DNA from: Streptomyces sp. GS7
Lineage (GTDB): Bacteria > Actinomycetota > Actinomycetes > Streptomycetales > Streptomycetaceae
Direction of reading: 5' to 3'
DNA length: 64,000 nucleotides
Assembly: GCF_009834125.1 (NCBI RefSeq)
Contig: NZ_CP047146.1
Location: 6,379,501 to 6,443,500 of the forward strand
Part shown: piece by piece, positions 44,153-52,045 of the stretch
Position numbering within the stretch: position 1 is the stretch's first letter
How the letters are laid out: every line of letters starts with the position of its first letter
Translations under genes and position numbers: made by a program
Notes under the pieces: generated by a model
The model's database searches: none
The model's input: the letters and a program-made list of their open reading frames with translations, nothing else
What the model was told of the DNA's origin: nothing

Positions 44153-44353
44153 GTGACCCGCCTCGCCGTTGTCCTGCTCACCACCGCGCTGGTCGTCGTG
44201 TTCGCGCTGTTGGTCGCCGTCGCAGCAGGCGCTCTCACCCGTCTCGACGGCGCCACCTACCCCGCCGCCCTCATGCGAGCCGCCACCGCATTCGCCGCCG
44301 TCCTCACCCTCGCGGCCGCCCTGACCGGAGCCCTCGCCCAGTTCATCTCCTGA
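44153..44353 (+). CDS. Small membrane protein of 66 residues
   Basis: From the GTG at 44153 (GGGAG a few bases upstream) the product begins with the hydrophobic helix LAVVLLTTALVVVFALLVAV. After a short loop (LTRLDGATYP) a second helix follows (ATAFAAVLTLAAALTGALAQ) and the protein ends at FIS. Two membrane helices fill nearly the whole chain, so it is an integral membrane hairpin. No family is recognised. It lies near the tRNA-proximal end of the right element, between the IS and the methyltransferase pair. Small two-helix proteins in mobile elements include regulators, holin-like proteins and toxins; nothing here decides between them. Confidence 0.55.
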   Translation: MTRLAVVLLTTALVVVFALLVAVAAGALTRLDGATYPAALMRAATAFAAVLTLAAALTGALAQFIS

Positions 44354-44813
44354 ACCCTCGTCAGGCCCGGTGCACCGCACCGTGCGATTACACCGAAGCC
44401 ACCGATAGCACAACAGGCAGCCAGTGAACCTGTGCTTCGGCCGCACGGCGCGTACTGGGCATGCCGGCGCATAGCGAAGCGCACCCACAGCGGGAACGCG
44501 CCGACGTCACGGGCGATGCCTGTCCGTTGCCAGGGCGCCAGACCAACTCGTGAACAAAGCCAATCAGTGCCTCCTAGCGAGACTCGGCAGGCACGGCTGA
44601 AGTCCAAACTAGCTGGCCCGGTCGGCCTGTGTGGCTGAGCTGGGGAAAGCCCGCGGAGCAACGACCGACCAGTCCTCAAGGGCAGGTGCGGCTTCCTGCC
44701 AGGCCACCGGTTCGAACACCCAGGGCAACGATGGCAATCCCGCCGTCCTGCGTCCCTATTACTTCACGTCAGCACCAGACGGATTCGGTCCCGCTACCGG
44801 GCGCCACCTGTCG
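44354..44813. other. Region without a clear gene
   Basis: About 460 bases before the methyltransferase partner. The frame of that gene stays open upstream to about 44631 but the encoded peptide is low in order and lacks a ribosome site, so I read it as leader. A small hairpin (GGCAGG and CCTGCC around 44685-44704) and a T-loop-like GGTTCGAAC at about 44709 occur, but they do not fold into a tRNA. Promoters for 44814 onward should be here. Confidence 0.45.
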
Positions 44814-45464
44814 ATGCCCACCACCCCGCACCGCACGGGCACAGCCCGTCCTCGTATCGCACGTCCCTTGCCGACGACCATCTGGCTCCCCGCCCCCGAC
44901 CAGCCTCACGCCGCACCATCCCCGGGCACCGTGCTGCCCGACTGGGCCATCGAGCGCATCCGGACCGTGTTCACCACCCGGGCCGGTCAACTGCCCGCGC
45001 CTCTGCTCAAGATCTCTGTCCAGGACACCGTGCCGGGCATGGACGCCCGCACGCCAGCGATCACCTATAGCGATGGCGTGCCCAGCAGGTTGTCGCTGCT
45101 GCTCGCCGAACTCCACCCCGACGCTCTCCCGGAACCCACAGAGCTGCCGGTATGTGCGGTCAGCGAGATGCCGGGGGCCATGGAGGACGGCTGGCCGGGC
45201 TTCTTCCATCGTGCGCACCGGCTCCTGCCCGCCAGCGGGCTGCTGTTGCTGGCCACCCGCCAGCGACGGGACGAGGGCATCCTCACCGACCCGCTCGGCT
45301 CGCTCATCGCCTGCGCCCGCACCGCCGGCTTCCGGTACCTCCAGCACGTCATCGTCGCGCATGCCCACCCCGCCGACGACCGCCTCATCCCCACCCCACC
45401 CGTCGACGTCAGCCCCGGGGTGGCCCACAGCGACCTGATCCCCCTCTCCGCCATCCACGCCTGA
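44814..45464 (+). CDS. Hypothetical partner of the adjacent DNA methyltransferase
   Basis: A protein of about 216 residues from the ATG at 44814. It has a region with the pattern of a methyltransferase-like Rossmann end: RLSLLLAELHPDALPEPTEL, then AHRLLPASGLLLLATRQRRD, which resembles the strand after motif IV in SAM-dependent enzymes. YLQHVIVAHAHPADD follows near the end. No SAM-binding glycine loop or catalytic SPPY is seen, so it may be a degenerate methylase-like subunit. It lies 17 bp before a true N4/N6-type DNA methyltransferase and should be in the same transcript. The start could be upstream, since the frame remains open to about 44631. Confidence 0.6.
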   Translation: MPTTPHRTGTARPRIARPLPTTIWLPAPDQPHAAPSPGTVLPDWAIERIRTVFTTRAGQLPAPLLKISVQDTVPGMDARTPAITYSDGVPSRLSLLLAELHPDALPEPTELPVCAVSEMPGAMEDGWPGFFHRAHRLLPASGLLLLATRQRRDEGILTDPLGSLIACARTAGFRYLQHVIVAHAHPADDRLIPTPPVDVSPGVAHSDLIPLSAIHA

Positions 45465-45481
45465 ACTAAGGAGATTCCCTT

Positions 45482-46423
45482 GTGACACGCTCCTCCTCGG
45501 TGTGGAACACCGCCCCCACCTCCGCCCCCGCCCAACGCAAAGGCCGCTACGTACCCGGCTCGGCAGCGCACCCAGCCAAGATGCACCCCGGCATCGCCGC
45601 CCACGCCATCACCACCTACACCCAGCCCGGTGATCTGGTCCTCGACCCCATGTGCGGCATCGGCACCACCCTCGTCGAAGCCCTCCACCTCGGCCGCAAC
45701 GCCCTCGGCATCGAATACGAACCGAAGTGGGCAACCCTCGCCTCCCTCAACGCACGCGCCGCCGCACAAGAAAGCGGCGCGGGCACCGGCATCGTCCGCT
45801 GCGGCGACGCCCGACGCCTCACCGACCTCGCCCCCGCTGATGGCCGCGGCGAGGTGGATCTCGTGGTCACCTCACCTCCCTACGGTCCCAGCGTCCACGG
45901 ACAGGTCCGCTCCTCCCGGGAGACCGGCGAACCCGGGGTAGTCAAGAAAAACTTCCGCTACGGCCACGACCGCGCCAATCTCGCCCACGTCCCCACCGCC
46001 CACCTCCTGGAGGCGTTCACCGAAATCCTCGCCCAGTGCCGCACCATGCTGCGCCCCGGCGGTACGGTCGTCGTCACCACCCGCCCCTGGCGTGAACGCG
46101 GGGAACTCATCGACCTGCCCTCCGCTGTTCTCGCCGCCGGCAAAGCCGCCGGCCTCACACCGTCCGAACGGTGCGTCGCCCTCCTCACCGGCATCCGCAA
46201 CAGCCAGCTCGTCACTCGCCCGTCGTTCTTCCAGATGAAGAATGTCCGCGACGCCCGCCGCCAAGGCATCCCCCTCTCAGTGGTGCAGCACGAAGACGTT
46301 CTGATCTTCACCCGCCCAGGAAGAGGCAACGGGACGCCGTGTTCCAAGAGCAGCACCCCGGCTTCTGCAGCTGGCTTCCGCTCCCGGACCTGCGCCGCGA
46401 GAAGCAAGCCCCGTGTCGACTGA
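45482..46423 (+). CDS. DNA methyltransferase, N4-cytosine/N6-adenine type
   Basis: A SAM-dependent DNA methyltransferase of 313 residues. The SAM loop is LVLDPMCGIGTTLVEALHLG near residue 52, preceded by a target-side helix typical of the circularly permuted beta class. The catalytic motif IV is VVTSPPYGPSVHG near residue 128. Downstream, LRPGGTVVVTTRPWRERGEL is the usual strand pair. The GTG at 45482 follows AAGGAG. No restriction endonuclease is nearby, so it may be an orphan methylase protecting the element or modulating its own expression. The last about 25 residues after VLIFTRPGRG are rich in Ser/Arg and look like a read-through tail. It belongs to the plus-strand tRNA-proximal module with the recombinase. 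Confidence 0.85.
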   Translation: MTRSSSVWNTAPTSAPAQRKGRYVPGSAAHPAKMHPGIAAHAITTYTQPGDLVLDPMCGIGTTLVEALHLGRNALGIEYEPKWATLASLNARAAAQESGAGTGIVRCGDARRLTDLAPADGRGEVDLVVTSPPYGPSVHGQVRSSRETGEPGVVKKNFRYGHDRANLAHVPTAHLLEAFTEILAQCRTMLRPGGTVVVTTRPWRERGELIDLPSAVLAAGKAAGLTPSERCVALLTGIRNSQLVTRPSFFQMKNVRDARRQGIPLSVVQHEDVLIFTRPGRGNGTPCSKSSTPASAAGFRSRTCAARSKPRVD

Positions 46424-46474
46424 GGACGCTGGGGCCGATCTGGTGCCGTCGGCTGCCCGATGGCGGCGGGGTGA

Positions 46475-46681
46475 GTGATGACGGCCAACCCGTCAAACGG
46501 CTCGATGGCCCCCGAGGACACATCGCGGACACCTCCTGCGGCCCCGTCTCCCGAGCTGACAGTGCGTCTGCCCGAAGAGCCCCCGCATCTCTCCGAGACG
46601 GCGGCAGCAGCCCTGCTGCGCTTCGTCCGTGAGGAGTACCACCGGCTGGTGGACGTGCCGCCGGTTCACACAAACCCGTAG
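46475..46681 (+). CDS. Small ORF preceding the recombinase
   Basis: A predicted protein of 67-68 residues starting GTG-ATG at 46475-46480. It has a disordered first half (MMTANPSNGSMAPEDTSRTP) and a helical second half (LSETAAAALLRFVREEYHRL). It sits just upstream of the large serine recombinase. Small proteins in this position are common in such elements and may act as directionality factors or accessory DNA-binding proteins, but no helix-turn-helix is visible here. Assignment is by position only. Confidence 0.5.
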   Translation: MMTANPSNGSMAPEDTSRTPPAAPSPELTVRLPEEPPHLSETAAAALLRFVREEYHRLVDVPPVHTNP

Positions 46682-46790
46682 GAAGCGTGGGCACGGCGGA
46701 CGACTGGCCCTCTTCGCAGAGCAGGAGGTACCACGGATCGCCGTCATCCGCCGTGCCCGCCGCACACCAAACCGAGAGAGCCAACGACCT

Positions 46791-48470
46791 ATGGTCCACT
46801 TCGCTTTCGCCGGACGCTGCTCCACCGAGGACCTCCAAGACCCCGAGACCTCCCGCAACTGGCAGCTCACCCGTGCCCGCGCCCTCATCGAACCCGCCGG
46901 CGGCGAAATCGTCACCGAGTACTTCGACACCGGCCACTCCCGCGCTCTGCCCTGGAAACGTCGCCCCCGAGCAGCAGCCCTCCTCGACGCCCTCCGCAAC
47001 CCGGACCGAGGCTTCGACGCCGTCGTCATCGGCGAGCCCCAGCGCACCTTCTACGGCAACCAGTTCGGCAACACTTTTCCCCTCTTCGTCCACTTCGGCG
47101 TACCGCTGTGGGTCCCCGAGGTCGGCGGGCCCATCGACCCCGACAACGAGGCCCACGACCTGGTTATGTCCGTCTTCGGCGGCATGAGCAAGGGCGAACG
47201 CACCCGCATCAAGATCCGGGTGCGCACCGCAATGGCCTCCCAAGCACAGATCGAAGGCCGCTACCTCGGCGGGCGCCCGCCCTACGGCTACCGACTCGTC
47301 GACGCCGGGCCGCATCCCAACCCGGCCAAGGCCGCCGACGGCAAACGCCTCCGCCGTCTGGAACCCGATCCCGAGACCGCCTGGGTTGTCGTCTGCATCT
47401 TCACCGAATACATCCGTGGCAGGGGCCTCTATGCCATCGCCGAAGGGCTGAGCCGCGACGGCATCCCCTGCCCCTCCGCCCACGACCGCGCCCGCAACCC
47501 GCATCGCAACGGCCACGCCTGGTCCAAGAGCGCCGTGCGCGCCATTTTGCGCAACCCCCGCTACACCGGCCACGAAGTGTGGAACAAGCAGCACAAGGAC
47601 GAAGTCCTCCTCGACATCGACGATGTCACCCTCGGCCACCGCACCAAACTCACCTGGAACACCCCCGACGAGTGGATCTGGTCGGCCCAGCCAGTCCACG
47701 AACCGCTGATCAGCACGGAGACCTTCACCCGCGCGCAAGCCACGATGCCATCCCGCCGATCGGCGGGATCCGAGCGCAGCCCTCGCACCACCACCCGCGC
47801 CTACCCGCTCCGCGGGCGGCTGCGCTGTGGGATCTGTCGCCGCAAGATGCAGGGCAACTACAACAATGGCCAGCCCTATTACCGCTGCCGCTATCCATCT
47901 GAGTACGCGAAGAGCGAGTCCCTCAACCATCCGCTGACCGTCTACGTGCGCCAGAGCGCGATCCTGCCCCTGCTCGACGGCTGGATCGCCCGCGTCTTCG
48001 CCCCCGGCCACCTCAGCCGAACCCTCCAGGCCATGCGCGACAGCCAGCGGCAGCGATCTGCTCCCGCCCCGGCTCTGGAAGCAGCGCGGCGCGTCATCGC
48101 ACACTCCCAGCAGCGCATCACCCGGTACCGGGCCGCCCTCGACGCCGGAGCAGACCCCACCCTCGTCGCCGGATGGATCACCGAAGCTCAAACCGAACAG
48201 ACTGCAGCTCGACAACAGCTCGCCACGGCGTCACGCACGAAGCAGGCAATCCTCACCGACGACCAGATCCACCACATGATCAAGACCCTCGGCAACATGA
48301 CCGACCGGCTCCAAGCCGCGGCCCCGGAGGACAAGGCTCCGCTTTACGTCGACTTCGGCCTTGAACTGGAGTACCACGCAAATCAGCGGGTTGTGACCGT
48401 AAGGTCACAACCCGCTGACATGCGCGTAATTGCGTGTCCGAGGGGGGACTTGAACCCCCACGCCCGATAA
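46791..48470 (+). CDS. Large serine recombinase (site-specific integrase)
   Basis: A site-specific recombinase of about 559 residues. It starts with the resolvase catalytic domain (HFAFAGRCSTEDLQDPETSR, catalytic Ser in GRCS) and the conserved GEPQRTFYGNQFGNTFPLF. The recombinase domain follows (GRYLGGRPPYGYRLVDA, KSAVRAILRNPRYTGHEVWN), then the zinc ribbon (LRCGICRRKMQGNY, YYRCRYPSEY) and a helical/coiled-coil C-terminus. The last 12 codons (ending RGDLNPHAR) are antisense to the tRNA-Leu 3' end, so the gene crosses the attachment site. Coding similarity continues upstream (IAVIRRARRTPNRESQRP), so the true start may be the GTG at 46629 or a non-standard codon. It should catalyse integration of the right element. 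Confidence 0.9.
   Translation: MVHFAFAGRCSTEDLQDPETSRNWQLTRARALIEPAGGEIVTEYFDTGHSRALPWKRRPRAAALLDALRNPDRGFDAVVIGEPQRTFYGNQFGNTFPLFVHFGVPLWVPEVGGPIDPDNEAHDLVMSVFGGMSKGERTRIKIRVRTAMASQAQIEGRYLGGRPPYGYRLVDAGPHPNPAKAADGKRLRRLEPDPETAWVVVCIFTEYIRGRGLYAIAEGLSRDGIPCPSAHDRARNPHRNGHAWSKSAVRAILRNPRYTGHEVWNKQHKDEVLLDIDDVTLGHRTKLTWNTPDEWIWSAQPVHEPLISTETFTRAQATMPSRRSAGSERSPRTTTRAYPLRGRLRCGICRRKMQGNYNNGQPYYRCRYPSEYAKSESLNHPLTVYVRQSAILPLLDGWIARVFAPGHLSRTLQAMRDSQRQRSAPAPALEAARRVIAHSQQRITRYRAALDAGADPTLVAGWITEAQTEQTAARQQLATASRTKQAILTDDQIHHMIKTLGNMTDRLQAAAPEDKAPLYVDFGLELEYHANQRVVTVRSQPADMRVIACPRGDLNPHAR
48383..48418. terminator. Hairpin at the recombinase end, also downstream of tRNA-Leu
   Basis: Perfect 16-bp stem (TCAGCGGGTTGTGACC at 48383-48398 with 48403-48418) and a GTAA loop. 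It lies inside the last codons of the recombinase and 16 bases beyond the 3' end of tRNA-Leu on the minus strand. It can terminate the tRNA transcript and possibly recombinase read-through in the other direction. Confidence 0.75.
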
Positions 48471-48519
48471 AGGGCACTAGCACCTCAAGCTAGCGCGTCT
48501 GCCATTCCGCCACCCGGAC
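48435..48519 (-). tRNA. tRNA-Leu (anticodon GAG)
   Basis: 85 nt on the minus strand, without encoded CCA. Acceptor GTCCGGG pairs with CTCGGAC with one G-U pair. The anticodon stem CTAGC/GCTAG holds the loop TTGAGGT, giving anticodon GAG for CUC codons. There is a long variable arm (TGCCC...GGGCG) typical of class II tRNA-Leu, and T-loop GGTTCAAGTCC. The discriminator is A. Its 3' end is the integration site of the accessory elements to the left. Confidence 0.97.
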
Positions 48520-48623
48520 TAGGTGTGATCTTCGCGGGGCTTGCCCGCGGCGACATGGACAACAATACCAAGGTTTCGGAGTGCCTTTCACCTGCGTATC
48601 CGTGCGGGACATAAGGTCCGTTT

Positions 48624-49940
48624 ATGGGTGATGAGGGACAGGTGGGGCCGCGTCGGCCGCGGGCGCTTTCGCCGTTGCGGGAGCACTTGCGGGACACGTT
48701 CTGGTTCGCGCCGACGGTCGGGCTGACGGGGGCCGTGGTGCTGTGGCTGGCGGCCATGGCGGCGGATACGGAGATCGTGGCGTATCTGCAGGGGCGGGGG
48801 GCGTACGGCGAGGTCGAGGATCTGATGTCCATCGCGGAGGACGCGCGGACGATCGTGACCACGGTCAGCTCGGCGATGATGACCTTCATCGGCGTGGTGT
48901 TCAGCATCTCGCTGGTCGCGGTGCAGATGGCGAGCGGGCAGCTGACTCCGCGGGTGGTGCGGATCTTCGTACGGAGCCGGATCAGCAAGGCGACGCTGGC
49001 GGTGTTTCTGGCGACGTTCCTGTTCTCGCTGCTGGTGCTCACCTCGTACGAGAGCGAGACGCCGGCGCGGGAGGTCGAGTCCGTACCGGTGGTGCAGAGT
49101 CTGCTGACCGTTGTGCTGGTGGTGCTGAGTCTGCTGCTGTTCATCGCGTATGTGTCCGCCACGCTGCGGTTGATGCAGGTGGGGCCGGTGGTGGACCGGA
49201 TCGCGAAGGAGACGGGGCGGATGCTGGCGCGGCTGGAGGTGGGTGGGGAGGGCGGTGCGGTGCCGCTGCCCGGGGAGACGGGGCGGGTGGTGTACGAGGG
49301 GGCCGCCGGGGTGGTGCGGGATGTGAACGTGGCGCGGCTGGTGGGGGCGGCGCGGCGGCAGGGGGTGGTGCTGCGGCTGATTCCGAGGATCGGGGACTTC
49401 GTGATGCCGGGGACGCCGGTACTGGCGGTGCACGGCGGACCGGCGCCGTCCCGGCGGGCGTTGCGGTACACGGTGTCGGTGGGGGTGGAGCGGACGTTTC
49501 ACCAGGATCTGGGGCTGGGGCTGCGGCAGTTGTCGGACATCGCGTTGCGGGCGCTGTCGCCGGCGGTGAACGATCCGACGACCGCGGTGCAGTGCCTGGA
49601 CCGGATCGTGCAGATTCTGGCGGCGGTGGCGGAGCGGCCGCTGGGGACCGTGCACCACCGGGACCGGCGGGGGGCCGTGCGGCTGGCGCAGAGCGTTCCG
49701 GGGTGGGCGGATCTGGTGGACCTGGGGCTGACCGAGATCCGGGGGGCCGCGGTGGGGAGTCCGCAGGTGACGCGCCGGATGCTGGCCGGGATCGACGATC
49801 TGCTGCTGCTCGCGCCGGAGGAGCGGCAGGAGCCGCTGGTACGGCACCGCACCCTCCTGGTGCAGTCGGTGGAGGGTGCGGTGCCGGCCGCGGCGGACCG
49901 GCGGTTCGCCCTCTCCCCCGACCGGCAGGGGATCGGGTAG
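48624..49940 (+). CDS. DUF2254-family membrane protein
   Basis: An integral membrane protein of 438 residues. Four membrane helices are visible: FAPTVGLTGAVVLWLAAMAA near residue 30, MMTFIGVVFSISLVAVQMAS near 85, LAVFLATFLFSLLVLTSYE near 125, and LLTVVLVVLSLLLFIAYVSA near 157. The block FSISLVAVQMASGQLTPRVV and the later LSPAVNDPTTAVQCLDRI are the most conserved segments of DUF2254 proteins. The C-terminal half is cytoplasmic. Function is not established for the family. It is the first chromosomal gene to the right of tRNA-Leu, is transcribed away from it, and appears intact. Its neighbour at 49977 is convergent. Confidence 0.88.
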   Translation: MGDEGQVGPRRPRALSPLREHLRDTFWFAPTVGLTGAVVLWLAAMAADTEIVAYLQGRGAYGEVEDLMSIAEDARTIVTTVSSAMMTFIGVVFSISLVAVQMASGQLTPRVVRIFVRSRISKATLAVFLATFLFSLLVLTSYESETPAREVESVPVVQSLLTVVLVVLSLLLFIAYVSATLRLMQVGPVVDRIAKETGRMLARLEVGGEGGAVPLPGETGRVVYEGAAGVVRDVNVARLVGAARRQGVVLRLIPRIGDFVMPGTPVLAVHGGPAPSRRALRYTVSVGVERTFHQDLGLGLRQLSDIALRALSPAVNDPTTAVQCLDRIVQILAAVAERPLGTVHHRDRRGAVRLAQSVPGWADLVDLGLTEIRGAAVGSPQVTRRMLAGIDDLLLLAPEERQEPLVRHRTLLVQSVEGAVPAAADRRFALSPDRQGIG

Positions 49941-49976
49941 GGATGCCGTGGAGCGCCGCCGCACCGCGGGCGGGTC

Positions 49977-51536
49977 CTACGGCATCAGGTGGTACTCCGG
50001 GAAGTTGCCGGGGAGTCGCTCGTCCGCGGGACCCTCGGTCACGGCGCGGACGAGGAGGTCGCCGCCCACGAAGGCGCCGCGCCAGGAGTTGCCGAAGCCG
50101 CCGAAGAGTTCGTCGCGGTCGCCGCGGGAGCGGGGCTTGTTGCGGCCGACCTTGAAGGCGCGGATCTGCGGGGCCAGGCGGTCGTAGGTCTCGTCGCAGT
50201 CGCAGGAGAGGGTGGCGACCAGGGCGCCGTTGCTGGCGTTCATGGCGGCGAGGAGTTCCGCCTCGGTGTCGACGAGGACGATGGTGTCGACGGGGCCGAA
50301 GGGCTCGGCGTGGTGGAGCGGGGAGGACGGGGGTGGGGACAGGAGGGTGGTGGGCGGGAGGTAGGCGGAGGTGTCCTGGGAGGGCAGGAAGTGGCCGTCG
50401 GTGAGGGTGCCGCGGTGCAGGGGGACGGCGCCGCGGGAGATCGCCTCGGTGACGAGGTCGGCGAGTTCCTTGGCCTTGGCGGCGTTGATCAGGGGGCCGA
50501 AGTCGAGGTCGGGGAGGGGGGCGGCGGGGTCGGGGACGGCCAGCGGGTGGCCGAAGCGGACGCCGCGGACGGCCGGGAGGTAGGCGGCGAGGAAGTCCGC
50601 GAACGCCTCGCGCTGGACGACGAATCGGGGGTAGGCGGTGCAGCGCTGCTTGGCGTAGTCGAAGGTCTTGCGGAGCTGGGGGGTGAGGGACGGCCAGTCG
50701 GTGAAGTTCCAGATGGCCCAGGTGTTGAGGCCCTCCTGTTCGAGGATGTGGCGCTTGCCGAGGTCGGCGACGGCGGTGGCGACCCGGGCGCCGGTGTCGC
50801 GTCCGCCGACGAAGGAGACGCAGCCGATCTCCGGTGAGCGTACGAGGGCCGGCGAGAGGGCGCTGCCGCTGCCGCTGACCAGGGTGGCCGGGACGCCTTC
50901 GCGGGCGGCCAGGGCGCAGGCGAGGGTGAGGCAGACCAGGCCGCCGTCGGTGGGGGTCTTTGCGATCACCGCGTTGCCGGCCAGGGCCTGGACCAGCATC
51001 GCGTGGATCAGGACCGACATGGGGTAGTTCCAGCTGGCGATGTTGCTGACCGGGCCGGGCAGCGGGGACCGGTCGGTGAGGATCCGGTCGATCTCGGTGA
51101 CGTACCAGCGGACGCCGTCGATGGCGCGGTCGACGTCGGCCCGGGCCGCCTTCCAGGGCTTGCCGATCTCCCAGACGAGGAGCAGTGCGAGCAGGTCGCG
51201 GTGCTCGGTGAGGGCGTCGAGGGTGGCGGAGATGCGGGCCTTGCGTTCGGCGAGCGGGATCCGGCGCCAGGCGCGGTGCTGGTCGAGGGAGGCGCGGACG
51301 GCGCCCAGCGCGGCGTCCGCGTCGAGGCGGGGCGGGCCGGCGATGGCGGTGCCGTCGACGGGGCTGACGGCGGGCAGCGGGTCGCCGTCGGCGTGCCAGG
51401 TGCCGGCCCAGAGGTTGCGTACCCGGTCGTCGCGGAACGCCTCGGGGGCGGCGGCCCGGCTGCGCTGCCAGGCGTCCTGCCAGGAGGTGCCGGGTTTGAG
51501 GGTGGGTGTCGGGGTGGTTGCGGGGGTGGGTGCCAT
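49977..51536 (-). CDS. Aldehyde dehydrogenase family protein
   Basis: An NAD(P)-dependent aldehyde dehydrogenase of 519 residues from the ATG at 51536, which has GGAGA six bases upstream. The cofactor-domain pattern is visible (ASWNYPMSVLIHAMLVQALA, GNAVIAKTPTDGG, VSFVGGRDTGARV). The catalytic Glu is probably in ILEQEGLNTWAIWN and the catalytic Cys in AKQRCTAYPRFV, where the usual motif differs (QRC in place of GQxC). The C-terminal FGPVDTIVLVDTEAELLAAM fits the family. It is transcribed divergently from the oxalate genes over a 509-bp gap. Whether it serves that pathway, for example by oxidising glyoxylate or another C2 aldehyde, is unknown. Confidence 0.85.
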   Translation of the reverse strand: MAPTPATTPTPTLKPGTSWQDAWQRSRAAAPEAFRDDRVRNLWAGTWHADGDPLPAVSPVDGTAIAGPPRLDADAALGAVRASLDQHRAWRRIPLAERKARISATLDALTEHRDLLALLLVWEIGKPWKAARADVDRAIDGVRWYVTEIDRILTDRSPLPGPVSNIASWNYPMSVLIHAMLVQALAGNAVIAKTPTDGGLVCLTLACALAAREGVPATLVSGSGSALSPALVRSPEIGCVSFVGGRDTGARVATAVADLGKRHILEQEGLNTWAIWNFTDWPSLTPQLRKTFDYAKQRCTAYPRFVVQREAFADFLAAYLPAVRGVRFGHPLAVPDPAAPLPDLDFGPLINAAKAKELADLVTEAISRGAVPLHRGTLTDGHFLPSQDTSAYLPPTTLLSPPPSSPLHHAEPFGPVDTIVLVDTEAELLAAMNASNGALVATLSCDCDETYDRLAPQIRAFKVGRNKPRSRGDRDELFGGFGNSWRGAFVGGDLLVRAVTEGPADERLPGNFPEYHLMP

Positions 51537-52045
51537 CGGGTGTCTCCGCTCTCGGTGCACGGCCGGAGGGGCAGGGTGGTGGCGCTCGGCGGCTCCTGGG
51601 AAGAGCCGTGTTACTGGACGGTAGCGGTGTGTGGTGGCGCGCGGGCCGTTGCGGCGTCGGGTATGGCGAGTGTCACTCGGGGCGGTTGGCGGGACCACCC
51701 GGGGGCGGCGACCGGTGGGCACGGCGTTCCCGTACGGGGTGGTGGCTGCCAGAGGCTCGCCTACGGGGCGGGCGGCGCACCTCTCCGCGGCGCCCGCCGA
51801 TCGCGCCGATGAGGGCGTTGAGTTGGGCCGCGTCGGGCAGGGGCCGAGGCCGGCGTCGCCCATTCCGCTCTGAGCGCCGATCCCGGTCCGGGCCGTGTCG
51901 GCGAACCGGCCGCCGCTCACCGTGTGCCCCTCTGGACATCGGCGACCCGATGAGAGATAACGGTTTCATACAGTATTCGTCGACTGTATGCAATCTGCCG
52001 GGAGTGCCGGTCGATGGCGCCCGCACGACCCGAGGAAGGGAAGCG
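51537..52045. promoter_or_regulatory. Divergent promoter region of aldehyde dehydrogenase and oxalate genes
   Basis: About 510 bases between two divergent genes. Most of it is G/C-rich and carries no convincing gene. The right end, about 51950-52000, is clearly richer in A/T and contains the palindromic site described separately. Promoters for the oxalate operon should lie there. Confidence 0.6.
51967..51990. promoter_or_regulatory. Candidate GntR/FadR-type operator
   Basis: CATACAGT at 51967-51974 and ACTGTATG at 51983-51990 form a perfect 8-bp inverted repeat. At its centre is TCGTCGACTG (51977-51986), close to the TNGTNNACNA consensus of FadR-subfamily regulators. It lies 56 bases before the start of the decarboxylase gene. 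A matching TCGTCTACAG occurs before the gntR gene at 57784. Confidence 0.55.

Larger units (their letters stand above)
34611..48456. mobile_element. Right integrative element (defence-rich), inserted at tRNA-Leu
   Basis: About 13.8 kb between the degenerate repeat at 34611 and the intact tRNA-Leu end at 48434-48456. It carries at its tRNA-proximal end an apparently intact large serine recombinase reading into the tRNA. Cargo is an NB-ARC/TPR protein, a TIR-STAND/adenylating-enzyme operon, a ruined STAND gene with an IS, and a DNA methyltransferase pair. It is probably the youngest insertion of the array because it adjoins the functional tRNA. No conjugation genes are seen, so it would need a helper to transfer. 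Confidence 0.6.

Noticed and set aside
44640..44725. Possible tRNA-like structure with a GGTTCGAAC T-loop sequence and a small hairpin
   Set aside because: The bases on either side of the T-loop do not pair (ACCGG against ACCCA) and no acceptor stem can be formed, so it is a chance match.
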